Origin: Augochlora pura
Taxonomy: Eukaryota; Arthropoda; Insecta; Hymenoptera; Halictidae
Assembly (NCBI RefSeq): GCF_028453695.1
Contig: NC_135781.1
Location: forward strand, 16,615,640 to 16,679,639
Reading direction: 5' to 3'
DNA: 64,000 bases
Made by a program: the position numbers and the translations under genes. Under the pieces are notes generated by a model. The model worked only from the letters and a program-made list of their open reading frames with translations, was not told the origin of the DNA and ran no database searches. Each line of letters opens with the position of its first letter. The first letter of the stretch is position 1. This document shows positions 1 through 12,150 of this stretch, one piece after another.

Positions 1-9
1 AGAGGTTAA
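1..9. mobile_element. Possible right end of a TTAA element cut by the window edge
   Basis: The window opens with agaggttaa, the same 9 bases that close the family B element at 42729. If it is the same kind of terminus, an element lies just to the left of the window. Nine bases are too few to be sure. Confidence 0.25.
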
Positions 10-124
10 AACACTAAAACAATTACTCGTCATTTTGACGATTTTCGTAAAAATGGTATTAAAGTAGTTATTTAGCCTGTTTCTACTTTGTTATTAAAAT
101 TTGTTGCTTCTCATCAAATAGATC

Positions 125-363
125 TTAACACATATTCGTCCGCATGACGAAAATTCGTCATTTCGTAAACAATCACCAATAGCCAACTATGTTACAGAGA
201 ATAATTGATTCTTGTTTTTTAAATTCTAAATAAATTAAATTCTGATTTTCACCAAACAGAAACATTTTTAACCAAAGATGGCATAAGTTACAGTTATAAT
301 GTCAAAAAATGCAAAAATTTCGTGAATATCGGTGCAAAAAATTGCCGGACGAATATGTGTTAA
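125..363 (+). mobile_element. Family A TTAA element, copy 1 (piggyBac-type MITE)
   Basis: This 239-bp non-coding element is bounded by TTAA at 125-128 and at 360-363. Its first 18 bases, ttaacacatattcgtccg, are repeated in inverted orientation at the right end without a mismatch. It contains no open frame of note and a central AT-rich stretch. Two more copies lie at 2435 (opposite orientation) and 42272 (same orientation), so this is a dispersed family. TTAA at both ends is the target duplication known for piggyBac transposases, so mobilisation by such an enzyme is inferred. This is the best preserved copy of the three. Confidence 0.85.
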
Positions 364-2434
364 AATAGCCTTGAAGGTTGCGTGACGTATCTGAGTAAAA
401 TGTAAACAGTTTATCGTCGGAGCTGAAGGTTAACGACCGGAGAATTCGCGAGCGCGTTAGGAATTCGGAGCGACCACCGAAATGATAACAGCTGGCGGTG
501 CCCGCGGACTCCTGTGTATTACACCTTCACGGCAAATATTTGCGTGCGTGTGTATGCGTCGCGATGTTCCAATCGCAACGACACATAGTTATTCGCTCTG
601 AAGAATTCAGAGACTTTTAACAAAAAAAGTCATCTTCTTCAATGTGATAATTATTCAATTTCTATTGCCTTACAAAGCTCTATGAACCTTGAAAATGAAG
701 AAATTAATGAAATTTAATAAATGTTTTAGTTATCGCGAACATTTAAAGTTGAGCGTTACTTATTTGATTAATATGTGATGAATTTACGAAGTTGATTATA
801 TTTGACAGAAGGTAACTTCTGATCTGCAATAATCTTTGAGCAATAACAAAAATAGTTTGTAAACATGAATAGTTTCTAAACAGCTTACTTTAAAATAACC
901 GTAAAAAGATTATCACTGTTATGCGCGTCACTATTTAGTAATAAATAGAATAGTTTACACTATTAAATTATTGAATAGCTGGACAATTTTTCTTTTGCTT
1001 TTTAACTCTTTCGCTACGAGCAGACGTCTCAAATATGTGACGTCTATTCCTTATCAGTTTATAATAATTGTTTGTGTCAAGTGTGTAAAGTTGCTACTAT
1101 CACTTAGAACGTTATACAGAAACTAATGGCAAACGATATCATATTTTTAGATGATAAAACGTCTGGGCTGTGGCAGCGGTTTTTTCGCTGAGGGCCAAGT
1201 AACGAATGGCTTAACTTTTCGTTAGACACATTTACGAAAATTTCAGAATTGATTAGAATTTGTCGGACGTAAATGAAATAAATTGGTAACGTAAAATACA
1301 GGAGTTCTTGCCTGTTTCTCTCCTCGAATATTCAGAGACAACAGGGAGCCAGGAACGAACAAGATAATGCAGCAGGTAGCAGCAAGTGTTTCTTCCCGTT
1401 GTTTGCCGTTGTTGAACTGTCCCCAGGAACCCAGCGGCTCTCTTTTCTTCCGAGCATGACACACAGTGTCGCGAAAAACTTTCGCGACGCTTATTGTTCC
1501 AGCTCCGTTTTCAAAGGGAAGATGAAAGTACATAACAATACATTTAGCAAGCTAAGCATCTCCGAAAATAGAAACCAGCGTTTCTATCCTTCCTTCTACC
1601 AGCGAAAACTTTCATTTCGTATCGTTTAAAGTTTCCTTTGATTTTTAATTTTGCGGCGAAAGAGAGCGACACGGGCAGAGACGAGCAAACTTCGGCGCAC
1701 GACACACGGGCCATGTATCCCGGGTTTATACTTGCTAGTTCCGTCTCTATGTACTAATTCAGAAAGGGGTGCTAGGAGGTAAGAATATTTTCTAGCCTGT
1801 CTTAATTTTCGTAGAATTTCTTGAAAAAGCGAGAGGAAGCCTCGCACACGGCCAGGCGAGAATTTTCGGCGTCGTATAACGGTGTCGCGCGAGCGTGATG
1901 ATTTCCAGGGCGGAAGGCTTTACCGTCCGGTTGACATATTCGCCGGGCGTCTTTCATTACTTTTAATTCCATCTTGTGCTGATTACGTCGGGAATACTTA
2001 AGCAGCGCACGGTATTTTTTAATTACGGTTGATGCACCACCGTGGACCAGCCAGCCAACTCGACGTCTCATCGATCCCACGCTAGAGACCGGGGCCATGT
2101 CGGCTACTTCCCGGAATATTGCAAAATCCCGAAGAAACCGCGAAAATCTTCGCCGTGACCGCTCACGAACCCACTCCACGGGAGTGGGAGATTAATTTCG
2201 CCAGGATTTCACCGACGTCTGATATCCTCCCGCATTCTGATCGTCGCTCGCCTAAATCCCAGACCTCTAGCCGGATTATCCTCGCCTCTGGGGCAGAATT
2301 TGGCGACGATGGTAGTTAGTCAACAATAAAAGAGAATAATTTGAGCTGGTCTCTCGTCACAGCGATTTAATTTTCAGAGCTTTGATGTCCTCGGATTCTG
2401 ATTGTTCTCGCACACCGAAGTGGGCAAGCTATTT
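364..2434. other. Non-coding interval with a GC-rich island at about 1640-2330
   Basis: Positions 364-1640 are mostly AT-rich with no convincing frame. A lone TTAA followed by ctctttcgctacgagcagac near 1006 and gacgtct words at 1023 and 1041 resemble mobile-element ends, but I find no matching partner. Positions 1640-2330 are GC- and CpG-rich; the frames there overlap on both strands and lack splice context, so I treat them as chance. The part at 2187-2311 resembles 4626-4750. Confidence 0.5.
2187..2311 (+). repeat. Diverged duplicate of the segment at 4626-4750
   Basis: Reading along the plus strand, this segment shares an ordered series of words with 4626-4750: attaatttcgcc then ggat, gatat followed by a C-rich stretch, cgcattctgatcg, and later tatc/ttcgcct with gg runs. 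The order and spacing agree over about 120 bp. It lies in a GC-rich island and codes for nothing I recognise. It may be an old duplicated noncoding element. Confidence 0.5.
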
Positions 2435-2758
2435 TTAACAAATATTCGTCCGGTAATATTTTGCACCGCCATTCACTAAATGTCGACATTTATTTCATAC
2501 TATCTGTAGAAGTGATATGGTCTATATGAAAACAACGTAACTTGTTAAAAATTATACATCTTTCAGTGATGGTTATAATTACACAATTTTTTATTAAAAT
2601 TATCTCTGTTTGGTAAAAATTAGAATTTAATTTATGTAGAATTAAAAGAAAAAGAATCAATTATTTTCTGTAATATACAAACAATGTTTTCTTGTCATTT
2701 AGTTATTGGTGATTGTTTGCTAAATGGCGGATTTCCGTCATGTGGACGAAATAGTTAT
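2435..2758 (-). mobile_element. Family A TTAA element, copy 2 (inverted, longer)
   Basis: The left end, ttaacaaatattcgtccgg, matches the right end of copy 1 read in reverse, so this copy is inverted. Internal words shared with copies 1 and 3 include gatggttataatt, tctgtttggtaaaaattag and ttggtgattgtttgc. It is about 85 bp longer than copy 1 through internal AT-rich sequence. The far terminus is worn (cgtcatgtggacgaaatagttatta), so the exact right boundary and its TTAA are lost. Confidence 0.75.
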
Positions 2759-4059
2759 TACAGCAAGAAATGATCATTTTTATTATGTCGTTTTAGAGGA
2801 ACGTTAAATCGCATCTGCTACTGGATCTAATGAAATTAAATAACATAACACAAGAAGATACTTGAAAACGTTATAGGTGTGTTTTATTAAATGATAGTAC
2901 CTGTTAAATCGTTTCTATTTTTTGTTCTAATTTTGAAAACGGAATGTTTTAGTCTAATCTTTATTCTGAACAAAGAAACTATTTATTTTGTTCATAAACT
3001 AATAATAATCAAAAAATTTTCATTTGACTCGTGTATAAACATAACATAAAATTACAGAGAGAGAGAGAATTATGAAATATAAAAATCTATCAGCTTTAGT
3101 AAATACAATATTTTGTTGAGTTGAATTCGAACAAAATGTTTCATTAGATTTTTTATTACAATATTGGAAACAACAAACAAGTATAACAAATTATATTTCA
3201 TCTGCAGTTGGGTGGAGATTCTGTTATATTCCGTTTTCATAAGCTTCGTCACAATGTTCAGAAATCGCGTTTAATAACTTCTTTTTTTATACAGTGTAAA
3301 GACTGTAGCAGATATAAGTTCGACAATTAAGTTACTGAAGTTGTTGACTTCCAAGATTGCTGCCGAGCAAATTTACTTTTAATAGAAACTTTAAAACGAA
3401 AGAACCTTAATATATTACGTTCGTAACTCCATAGTGCTGGTCTGTTACCGTCTTCCCAAGTCACGATGATATTATTTTCCCAATATACTTTATACGATTA
3501 CTCAAACACGTACAGGCGCACATTTCTCTTATAACGTCGTTAGAATTTTATACTACCGTCACCCGAATACGCATATTTTAATAATCACTGGATATACAAA
3601 GGATAAGCTAATATATTCTCTTTATCTTATCAGTCTCAAACGCCCTCGATCCTCGATCCTCGACCCTATCGAGCACTTTGCTACCGGCGATAGCCTCCTA
3701 CATTATTAAATCTCTTTTCTGATAACTCCGAACAACGGCTAGATCGTGGATGCTACTTAAAATGATACTTTATGAAAACAATGATCAAAAATAGTTACAC
3801 ACAAAAATTCATCGCGTCTCTTTGAAGTATTGCTGAACTCTAAGATGTATGAGCTGCTAATTTGCAAGATACACAACAGATTGATGATACCTAATAATTT
3901 TTAGATGTTCAAACTTGTTGACTTAGAGTCATGAACTTGTTATGTGTGTGGACATCTTTTAAAACCGAATAACTTTTCTAAAATTTGACCAAAGAATTTC
4001 AATTCGTTTAATACGTTTGTTATAATTGCCATTGGTGGGAATGATAAACAGAAATAAGG
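2759..4059. other. AT-rich interval without recognisable genes
   Basis: I see no supported gene here. The sequence is AT-rich with a short ga tract near 3056-3067 and a small direct repeat of tcctcga near 3648-3664. A 60-codon minus-strand frame at 3070-3252 is Leu/Ile/Lys-rich as expected for chance translation of AT-rich DNA. Confidence 0.5.
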
Positions 4060-4204
4060 GAACAATCTATTTAATTGTGTCTTTTTGAGGAATTCTGTAA
4101 CAAATAGTTTCTCAACTGATTCTCATTTTCTTTACACTTAGAATAATTTTAATTGTAAAAAAACTAAATGTACAGATACGTGGAAGTATCCCTGAAGTGG
4201 TTAA
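4060..4204 (-). mobile_element. Family B TTAA element, copy 2 (partial)
   Basis: This stretch is the reverse complement of most of the family B copy at 42503. Shared words include aacaatctatttaattg, aactgattctcatttt and ctaaatgt, and it ends cctgaagtggttaa at 4204 with the terminal TTAA. The other half of the left end diverges before about 4060, so the copy is truncated or internally rearranged. It has no coding content. Confidence 0.65.
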
Positions 4205-6732
4205 AAATGCATTGTTTGAATTTTTCTTACATGTTCAGATAAAAAAGTTAAGCTTTATAAAACTAATGCTTTTAGCGTCTCAAAAAATTCAATACGTTTC
4301 GTATTATTTTAAAAAGTATTCGCATTAGAAGATGTTCACGTATGTATAATATACGTCTACGACCATGTTTAGCTGTATCAATAGAATTTCATGATTGGAA
4401 TCGCATCGATCTACCGCCAGCAGATATTCTATTCGAGTAAAAGACAATCTAGACAGCGATCGGAGATGACGGTATTCGTGTATCGTAGCCCGTGATTTTA
4501 TTCCCCAGCAATCTCGTATCCGTCCGATTTACCAAACGAGGAGCAAGCAGACGCTAAACACAGTAAATCCATTAAAGAAACATTCATCTCCTGGGCGATC
4601 AGTTCGAGACCGACTCGAGCGGAGGAGAAAGGGATTAATTTCGCCGGGATCTGTCCGGTACAGCCAGATATACCCCGCGCATTCTGATCGCCCGGTGAAT
4701 GGAGACCTCGCGCGGTTTATCTTCGCCTTCGGAGGACACCGCGACGTTGACAATTAATCGCGCAGTCGAACAATGGAAAGTAACCCGACGGTTTAATCTG
4801 CGTCTCGAATGAATTAATCGCGGAGGACGACCGGCGAAGGACCGTTTCCGGTTGCTAGGCAACAAGCTGGACCGACGAACGCGAAATCCCTGGCTTGTCG
4901 CGGTCCGGGGTCCGACGATGTCTAAGAGGTCACTCTAATTCGGAGCCGTCTAATCTGACCAGCGTGCTCCTAACTCGGCCCCGATGATTAAACGGTTCGC
5001 ACGCTTCCGGTCGCCAAGTTTTTGCTGCTCCGAGCTCACGATCGATGACCCCGGCCGCGGGAAGAAACCGAAGAACGAATATCCCGCGACACCTGACGTA
5101 TCGGTTCCCGTTCGCCGGAAACAAGTCCCTCGAACTTTCCAGTCCCCGTAAACTTGTGGCCGCGATTTTGTTCGAGTGATTGAAACCACGCCGCGTTTCG
5201 GAGATTTTGTCGTTCAGCCAGGCACAATCGAACATCGACGTACGAGGGCTGTTTACGGAACAGATACGTCGATAACGCTTAGCTGGAAGAACTTCCAACC
5301 GATAGACAGTAAACGGAAGACGATAAACTTGATTTGCGCTACATAAGTCTTACTAACACCTTCGATCATATTAGTCTTAATTTCTCAAAATGTTTATCGT
5401 AAGTGTTTTATAATGGGTGATTTATAATAGGCTGTAATGGGTTTATTCGATTTTACAGAGAGTTAACGAGGTTGTTCGAAGAATGGCATTTCTATATCTT
5501 GCTCCTTCAATGTTTTAATGTTCGTGAAGTATTTTTAAATTCCTAAAACATACGCGACTCATCTGTGACAGTAAACCTGTAGAGCTCTAATGGTGGGTGT
5601 CACATATGGTAATTGAATATGTATATATTACATCTATTATGCTTAATAAGTTTGTTCAATTGTTTTGTAATCATTATTTCTTTTAATTTTGTTTCATAGG
5701 TTCAGTATTAATACAGTGCTAATTTTTCTTTCGATTCAGCTTTTCTGCGCACCTTGGTATCTCTGTTTATAAGATAATCTACAGAAATCCCAAGTACGTG
5801 TCTCAGCGTAGCTACAATTAGTATCGGAATCATTATCTGGTAGTAACCAACGGCATTGATATCGTCTTCAATCACAACCGCATTATCCGTGCCTCGAATT
5901 CAAGCTCCGCTGACCAGTCTTCGAAGCTCGGCTCTTAATCTTTTCACGGGGCCGCGAACTATCGATCTGCTAGATCAAAGAGCGGACATCGTGGTCGTCG
6001 ACTCCTCGTTAAAAACGCATAAGTCTGCGCGAGGGAAGCAGGGAGCGTGAATTCAGTAGGCGCATCGGGAATAGAGATAGGACGAGGTCGTGCAAAGGAA
6101 ACGACGATGGAGACAAAAAAGAGCAGAGGAGGGAGGTAAAAGTCGATGTCGGTTGAAAGCTAGAAAATGGAAGGTATAAGGGCTGAAAGGGAGGATGGGG
6201 GAGTGGGCGAGGGTGGGAGAAAGGGTGAAGACTAGTTGGTCGGCCACAATTCCACGGGTTACTTCCAGCACATATTTTCAAGTTAATGACAATTATTATC
6301 AGGACCGGACATGCGCCGCTGTCTGACCGTCGGGGTCTCCCAAGATAATTACATTATTTATACACTGGTGGCTGGTTGAACGGTGGCTCCTCCTTTAGGC
6401 GAACCACGGTTTTTCCAATGCTTCTCGGGCTCGAGAACTCCGGTCATACCATCGTTCGCATAAGCGGAATCGTTCGGGAATGTACAGCATCGTTCAATGG
6501 ATTCGAGCCAAACGTTTTACGGTCCTACGTGTCGGTCGAAATTCCGCGTGCTGCCACCAGATTTAAAACTCTTTTACACACTGATAGCACATGTATCGCA
6601 ATATTTGCACGATGGATACCGATGTTGCATTCCTTAGTATGCAAACGTTCAATAGATAATTGTATCTTCTTGTATCGTGAAATTCGGTCGAATTCATGGT
6701 CAAAGCCTAATAACCACTGGACGTCGTAAAAA
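4205..6732. other. Non-coding interval with GC-rich island 4530-5300 and a G-rich purine stretch
   Basis: Positions 4530-5300 form a GC/CpG-rich island with overlapping frames on the minus strand (up to 122 codons) but no splice context or recognisable domain. Positions 5320-5850 are AT-rich with nothing supported. Positions 6060-6240 are strongly purine-rich on the plus strand, with G runs at 6190-6225. The 117-codon plus frame at 6376-6729 has no family resemblance and an unremarkable composition; I do not call it. Confidence 0.45.
4626..4750 (+). repeat. Diverged duplicate of the segment at 2187-2311
   Basis: This is the second member of the pair described at 2187. It carries gggattaatttcgccgggat, then gatataccccgcgcattctgatcg in two adjoining words, then ttatcttcgcct. 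The two members are about 2.4 kb apart in the same orientation, each inside a GC-rich island. Confidence 0.5.
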
Positions 6733-6744
6733 ACAACCGTTTTA

Positions 6745-6785
6745 TGTCCATTTTAGATCTGAACGTGTTAAGCCCTAAAATGGAC
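6745..6785. repeat. Short perfect inverted repeat (hairpin)
   Basis: The 11-base arm gtccattttag at 6745-6755 is matched by ctaaaatggac at 6775-6785, leaving a 19-base loop. It stands next to further words with gacgt and acgtcc at 6784-6830, suggesting that it is part of the same decayed repeat as the region around 7200-7370. Confidence 0.55.
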
Positions 6786-7200
6786 GTCCTTAAGACGTTT
6801 TATTTCAGCCGTTACAATAACGTCCAATTTAGGATCACACCACCATTTCTCTTCTAGACATTTTAGAAGTTGAATTATGGCATCTGTACTGACGCGTTTA
6901 GATGGTTCAGAATTTAAATTTGGTTATTTAGAATCTCGGATCAGTGAGAATCTATGTCTGATCGCGGCCATAACAAATACTATAAAGGGCCGTCGACATG
7001 TTAGAAAAGGCACACGTATTACTTAAATTTTTATTAAACCATTTACATTATTAATAAAATTATTTAGCTCTTATTACCCACACATGTATACTATCGCTAA
7101 TTTATTAAGCCTTAATTTCTTAAGACCCGCTTCAGCATGTAATCTCAATTTCTACTTTTTCTACAAATGGTCTGCAAATAACTTGTGAATCCATTAGGAA

Positions 7201-7368
7201 CGACTTAATGTCTTAATGATATCCATAAGACGTCTATAAGTCGTCATAAGATGTCTATAAGACATCTATAAGTCACCATAAGACTTCTAAAGGACGTTTT
7301 AATGACATCTAAAAGATGTCTTTATTTTTAGCACAGAACGTCTGTCAGACGCCTTAAAGACATCTTTT
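7201..7368. repeat. Cluster of degenerate palindromic agacgtct-type words
   Basis: About ten variants of a short word, such as taagacgtctataag, taagatgtctataagacatc and aaagatgtcttt, follow each other at irregular spacing. Many variants are themselves near-palindromes. A cccacaca word near 7077 and tatgtgggag near 7373 flank the area and could be worn inverted ends of a mobile element about 300 bp long. The family is not one I can name. Confidence 0.5.
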
Positions 7369-7380
7369 GGCTATGTGGGA

Positions 7381-10300
7381 GTGGACGGATTTTATGAATC
7401 TTTACTCGTTGACAGTCTTTAATTGTAAAAATCCGCGGATAGTGAATCGTTGCGATAATTTGATTGCTATCACAAACTCTGAGAACTTTGAAGTGAAACG
7501 TCTCTCGTGGACTCCGTAGACGATTGGAAACTTTAATCGTATTTTCTGATCAATTGCTACGATATCGCAAAAGTTAATGATTCGATTGAATATTTTATCG
7601 ATGTTTTCAATCACTTCTCGATTGCCGTGAATTGTTTAACAGTTGCCCGATTTCCGGTGCGCCTCTACTAAGAGGATCCTCAATTAATCCTCTATTAGAT
7701 TATGAACACTGACGATTAGTGCAGGGTATTAACATAAACCTCGACGATGCCAAGCAGTTAATTAAGGACCAGATAGTAAAATTCGGTGGAAATTGGTGCG
7801 ACACCCTTGCTCGAATTAACATAAGTTTCCATGCGACGTGCTCGGCAGAGTCAGTCAGTTATTCTGCAATGATATCCGAGTCTAATACAACCAGTTACAT
7901 ACAATGAAAACATTAAACTTTAGTTTCGGATTTTGGGCGTACTAGTCTGGACAACTTCATGAAAGTTTTAATGCTTCATGTGCATGCGCTGGGTAACGTT
8001 AATTACACGTTAACTGCGAAAAATACGTAACACCAGTTATCTCTGCTTACAAGAGAAATTGAAGCTTTTATTTTTAAACATTTTCACGTAAACTGAAAAT
8101 CCTCATATCCCAACTTACAAATTAAATTTTTCCGTTCCATTTTTAAATACTCCTATTTAACAATTTAGTTTTGACACATCCTTTTATTGCGAATATTTAT
8201 TTACCCACATAAGATAGGAAAAATGAGATACTTAGAAAAGTTAAACATTCAGTGACGAATGGAGATATCTGACGGAACATTAATCTGAATATCTGCCTTT
8301 CGACTCTTGTTTTTACATCTAATAAACTAAATAGCTAACATTGCACATAAATAAATTCGTTATACGAACTGATAAGCTGCTTCAGCCGGTGCATACGGGT
8401 GAATTTTCTTATATTTTTTATTGATTTGTTTTACTCCGGCCCGGCCTCAAAATATTCTGAACGTCTTTGAGAATACGTTTGTGTTTTCTCTGAAATTGCA
8501 ATTTAAATAACCAATAGTCATTTTTTTGCGCATGGCAAGAATATTTGTTACGCCACGCAATACTGCCACTTTACCATATATACTCGTCAAACACAGCAAA
8601 CTGGTTATACCGAAAAGCGAAACACTTCTTTAAATTAAAAAATTAAATTTCCCGAAAATCTGCTTAAGCGATTAGTTGCATTCTGAACGCAACGTACAAT
8701 AAACGGCCGTTCCGCCAATCCAGAAATGAACGAATTAGATTTCGCTGACCGGATTGCGGCGGATCGGGGCGGATAAATATTTCACGGGACAGTACAAACC
8801 GGTTCGCCATTACAGCAAACAATTAAGCGAGCCGATCGCGTAGACCCATTTCATTAAACACTTGGTAGACAATGGGCAAAAGCGTCGACGATGTCCACCG
8901 GTGTAATGTAACCTAATTAAGCCGACAATAGATAACCGGTGGTGCACGGGACCGTTCGCGATTCCAATGGATCTCCCGAAGGAGAAGATAAGACCTTTGA
9001 AATATCGACAGCAGCTGAAGGGTGTATAGAGGTCGAGACAGAGAGATAATCCCCTGGAGAGGCTCCTGCCACCAAGCTTAGCCAGTCAGGGATAATCACC
9101 GTGAGGCACCTCTATATCCACGTAAAACGGTATCGACGTCGACGATCGTCTCGAATTTCAACGAGGCCGCAATAAAGATTCGTCAGACGCTTACCAGGAG
9201 TCCTCGATGAGCAGAGTTCAGCGGCTTTTTCCGCTCCCCCCTTCTCCGTTTTCTCCCCAACCAACCCCCATGCTGGGCCGCATCGCCGGGAGATTAGAAT
9301 CCGCGAGCCAGAGGCAAATTTCTGAGGATCTGTGGCCCCAAAAATTGAACTCACCGCCGCGATCTAACGATCCACCTTCCAGCAATACTGTGATCGCAAC
9401 GCAGATTGTTGCTGAGGAAGTCGATTTAACATCTTCGAGAAATTAACTCTTGTTAAGTTAATTTTTATGGAGTTCTACAACAATACATTAAACGTCGTAA
9501 AGTTTTCTAAAAGTTCAAAAAGCCAATCTTTACATTATTGTGCAGTAATTTGTAACATACGTAGTCATCCTGCGACGTTGCAAGTTAGAAGTTACTATTG
9601 CAAGCTACTTCTATTATTTGCAATCTACTAAAATTATCAATAGTGGAAATCGTTTTCTTTTGAACACTAAATCCATCGAACTAAAAGCGACGAACGCGAG
9701 TTGCTTTATAAGAATGATGCAATTTATTTAGACTTCTTCATTAAGTAACTTCATTACAGCGTAACTTTGCCTAAAAGAATTTCGTTAGTCCTATCTAACG
9801 AGAAAGTCTTCACCATGTAAACGATTTGAAAGCAAAGAATGTGAGATCGGTTATTTTTACCGGGACGGTAGATCAACTCTTGTTCCCTGCAATCGATGGA
9901 GACAATACAAATATGTTACTTATATGAAATCGTTGAGCATTGTCGCAACTTTGTCACGAAAACGGCTGACATTTGAGACGGCTCATGTTGGCGGAAACAA
10001 CTTTTCATCGAAACTATACGTTGGTGGTTTCCGGAAGCTCGTGGTTTGGGGCCAAACCGCAGGCATGACGGCACGGTTAACGTGTCCGCGTGATCGGACA
10101 GAGGAACACGGCCCCCCAATCAACGGCTTATCGACACTTTTCAATATGCGCACGCGCGTGCCGTCCCGTCTGCGTCCTGCCTGCGACATAAAGATATAAT
10201 TCGATCGCCGATAATTAGTTACCCGGCATCCGAGCGGGCCACTAATAACTGGATTTCGCGTAGAAAGCCGACGAATTAGCGATTCATCGAAAAGCCATAA

Positions 10301-11290
10301 TTACCCGGGACCAGCGATAATGCCGGCGGAAAGCAGGATTTCAAATACGTTCCCGCTACAAATCGGTAAATTACAGTAGCCGGTTGTCGCGGCGGTGGCT
10401 CCCTTTGCCCCCTCGGTCGCCCCCTTGAACGCAGTGCGTATAGGTGCGTCAAAATTTCGCGTGTTAGAAGGATGATCCCGGCTGGCTCGCAGCGTTTCCC
10501 ATAATTTCCCCGTAGCGGGCGTCGTTTCAAAGCGGAAAGCTCCCATGGCGCCGGTACGAAGCGGCGATGGGGACGATAAGGAGGGAAGGTCGGCTCGCGG
10601 GAGAGAAAGGGTCGCGAAGGAAACGGGCGGCCGGATTTAAAACCTGAAATCTGGGGAAATGTCGTTAAGCCGAGGATTAATCTATCCATAAAGGCTCGCC
10701 GCGAGCGGACGCGTTACCGGGCCGTAATGCAGTATGCAAACGAGCTCGCGGCCCGCTTATCACAGGCTTATCGATTTTCGGCACGTGTTTAGTGCTGGTT
10801 GTCGGTGGTAAAGTCGAAAGATCGACGCCGGGAAAACCGACTTTCAGCACCGCCGGTTCATTCGTATAAATAGCGTTTTCGTTCGTGCCCCGACCCGCTG
10901 GCTGCCGCCTGATAGAGACACTATACAAATCGAACGGCGACCGATAGTGTAGCTGCATTGGAAAAATTTACATATCGGCGACAATGTCGAATAAAGGTTC
11001 ATAACCTCGCAGGCTATTTCTCTTCCAATTTTCATCTAACTGGGAATGTTTTAATTGGAAGCTATTTAATAGAAGAGGCGAGGATTAACGAATAAATTTT
11101 ATTCGTCACTAACGAGTCAAATTGGATCCGACGTTATCGAATAAATATCCAATCGAATACGAAATCTAGATAATAATTTATCCGAGTATAATTTTATTCG
11201 AATAAAAATTCATTCGGAGAAGTTATTTCTTATCCTAATAAGAATTTATTTGTTCAGGAATTAATCAAGAATTTTATTTATTTCATTTAG
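7381..11290. other. Non-coding interval with GC-rich islands at 8690-9440 and 9980-10970
   Basis: Positions 7381-8690 are AT-rich with only chance frames. The two islands are CpG-rich. At 9348-9352 the minus strand has a donor-like gtgag with an open frame before it, but there is no acceptor or conserved translation to support an exon. The frames at 9916-10199 and 10276-10958 overlap on both strands. Positions 8575-8610 carry tatactcgtcaaacacagca, related to the repeat at 13371. Confidence 0.45.
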
Positions 11291-11418
11291 AATTTTGTTT
11301 AAAAAATTGAACAAGAACTTTAACAAAATCAGATTTTACCAGTTTTTTCTAGACAATTTTGTTTAAAAAATTGAACAAGAACTTTAACAAAGTCTGATTT
11401 TACCAGTTTTTTCTAGAC
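11291..11418. repeat. Tandem duplication of a 64-bp unit
   Basis: Positions 11291-11354 and 11355-11418 are two adjacent copies of the same 64-bp sequence, beginning aattttgtttaaaaaattg and ending ttttttctagac. They differ only at the short word caaaatcag versus caaagtctg. The near identity implies a recent local duplication. Confidence 0.95.
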
Positions 11419-12150
11419 ATGATAGAATAATCATTAGCTACATCTGAAAAACGAAGTGTTCAATTATCGTTATAATTCGTTCCTTCTTTATCGAGGTATT
11501 ACGGTGCCCCATATTACGCGATACACCTACTACGTTACCTGCATTTACTCTATTCATTCAAAGTAAACGTTGATAGAGCACCAAACGCGATGAAATTCTC
11601 CATGCTTCGGTGTTAATTAACCGCCCGTTTATTGTGATTTGTAACACGACACTAAAGATCCGGGTATGTCAAAATTTGTTCATCCTCTGTTCTCAATCCA
11701 GCTATATTATTTCGCTGTTTCATTCGTTTCTGTGAAAACGACGCTATGTTTGCATTAACGCTCTACAATTCCGCGATCACGAAGAGCACGCTGTTTTCAT
11801 ACGGCGCTAATTAAGTAGCTAGTAGTTAGCGGGACCAATCGCGTTCGAAGCATTTCGCTGATTTAATTTCAATGAAACAAAGCGATTGAGGATCGCGAGG
11901 AGAATTATCGCCTTGTTTCACAGCGACCGCATATTATTTATATACCTTAACCAATGAAACAATATGTTGCTGGACAATGGAGGTAGATTGTTTTCGAACA
12001 CGCAACGATTCCCCTACGCTTCCAATATCGTTAAGTTTGCATTGTTTCGATATTTTTTATAAAACAGTTATTAAACAAAAAACCTTCAAATATTCCTTTG
12101 ACAAATTGAAATTTTTAAAAAAAGTATATCTATAACTTAAATATATATGT

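Noticed and set aside
9348..9450. Possible minus-strand exon before a gtgag donor-like site
   Set aside because: The open frame is short, has no acceptor with a pyrimidine tract at a suitable place, and its translation resembles nothing.
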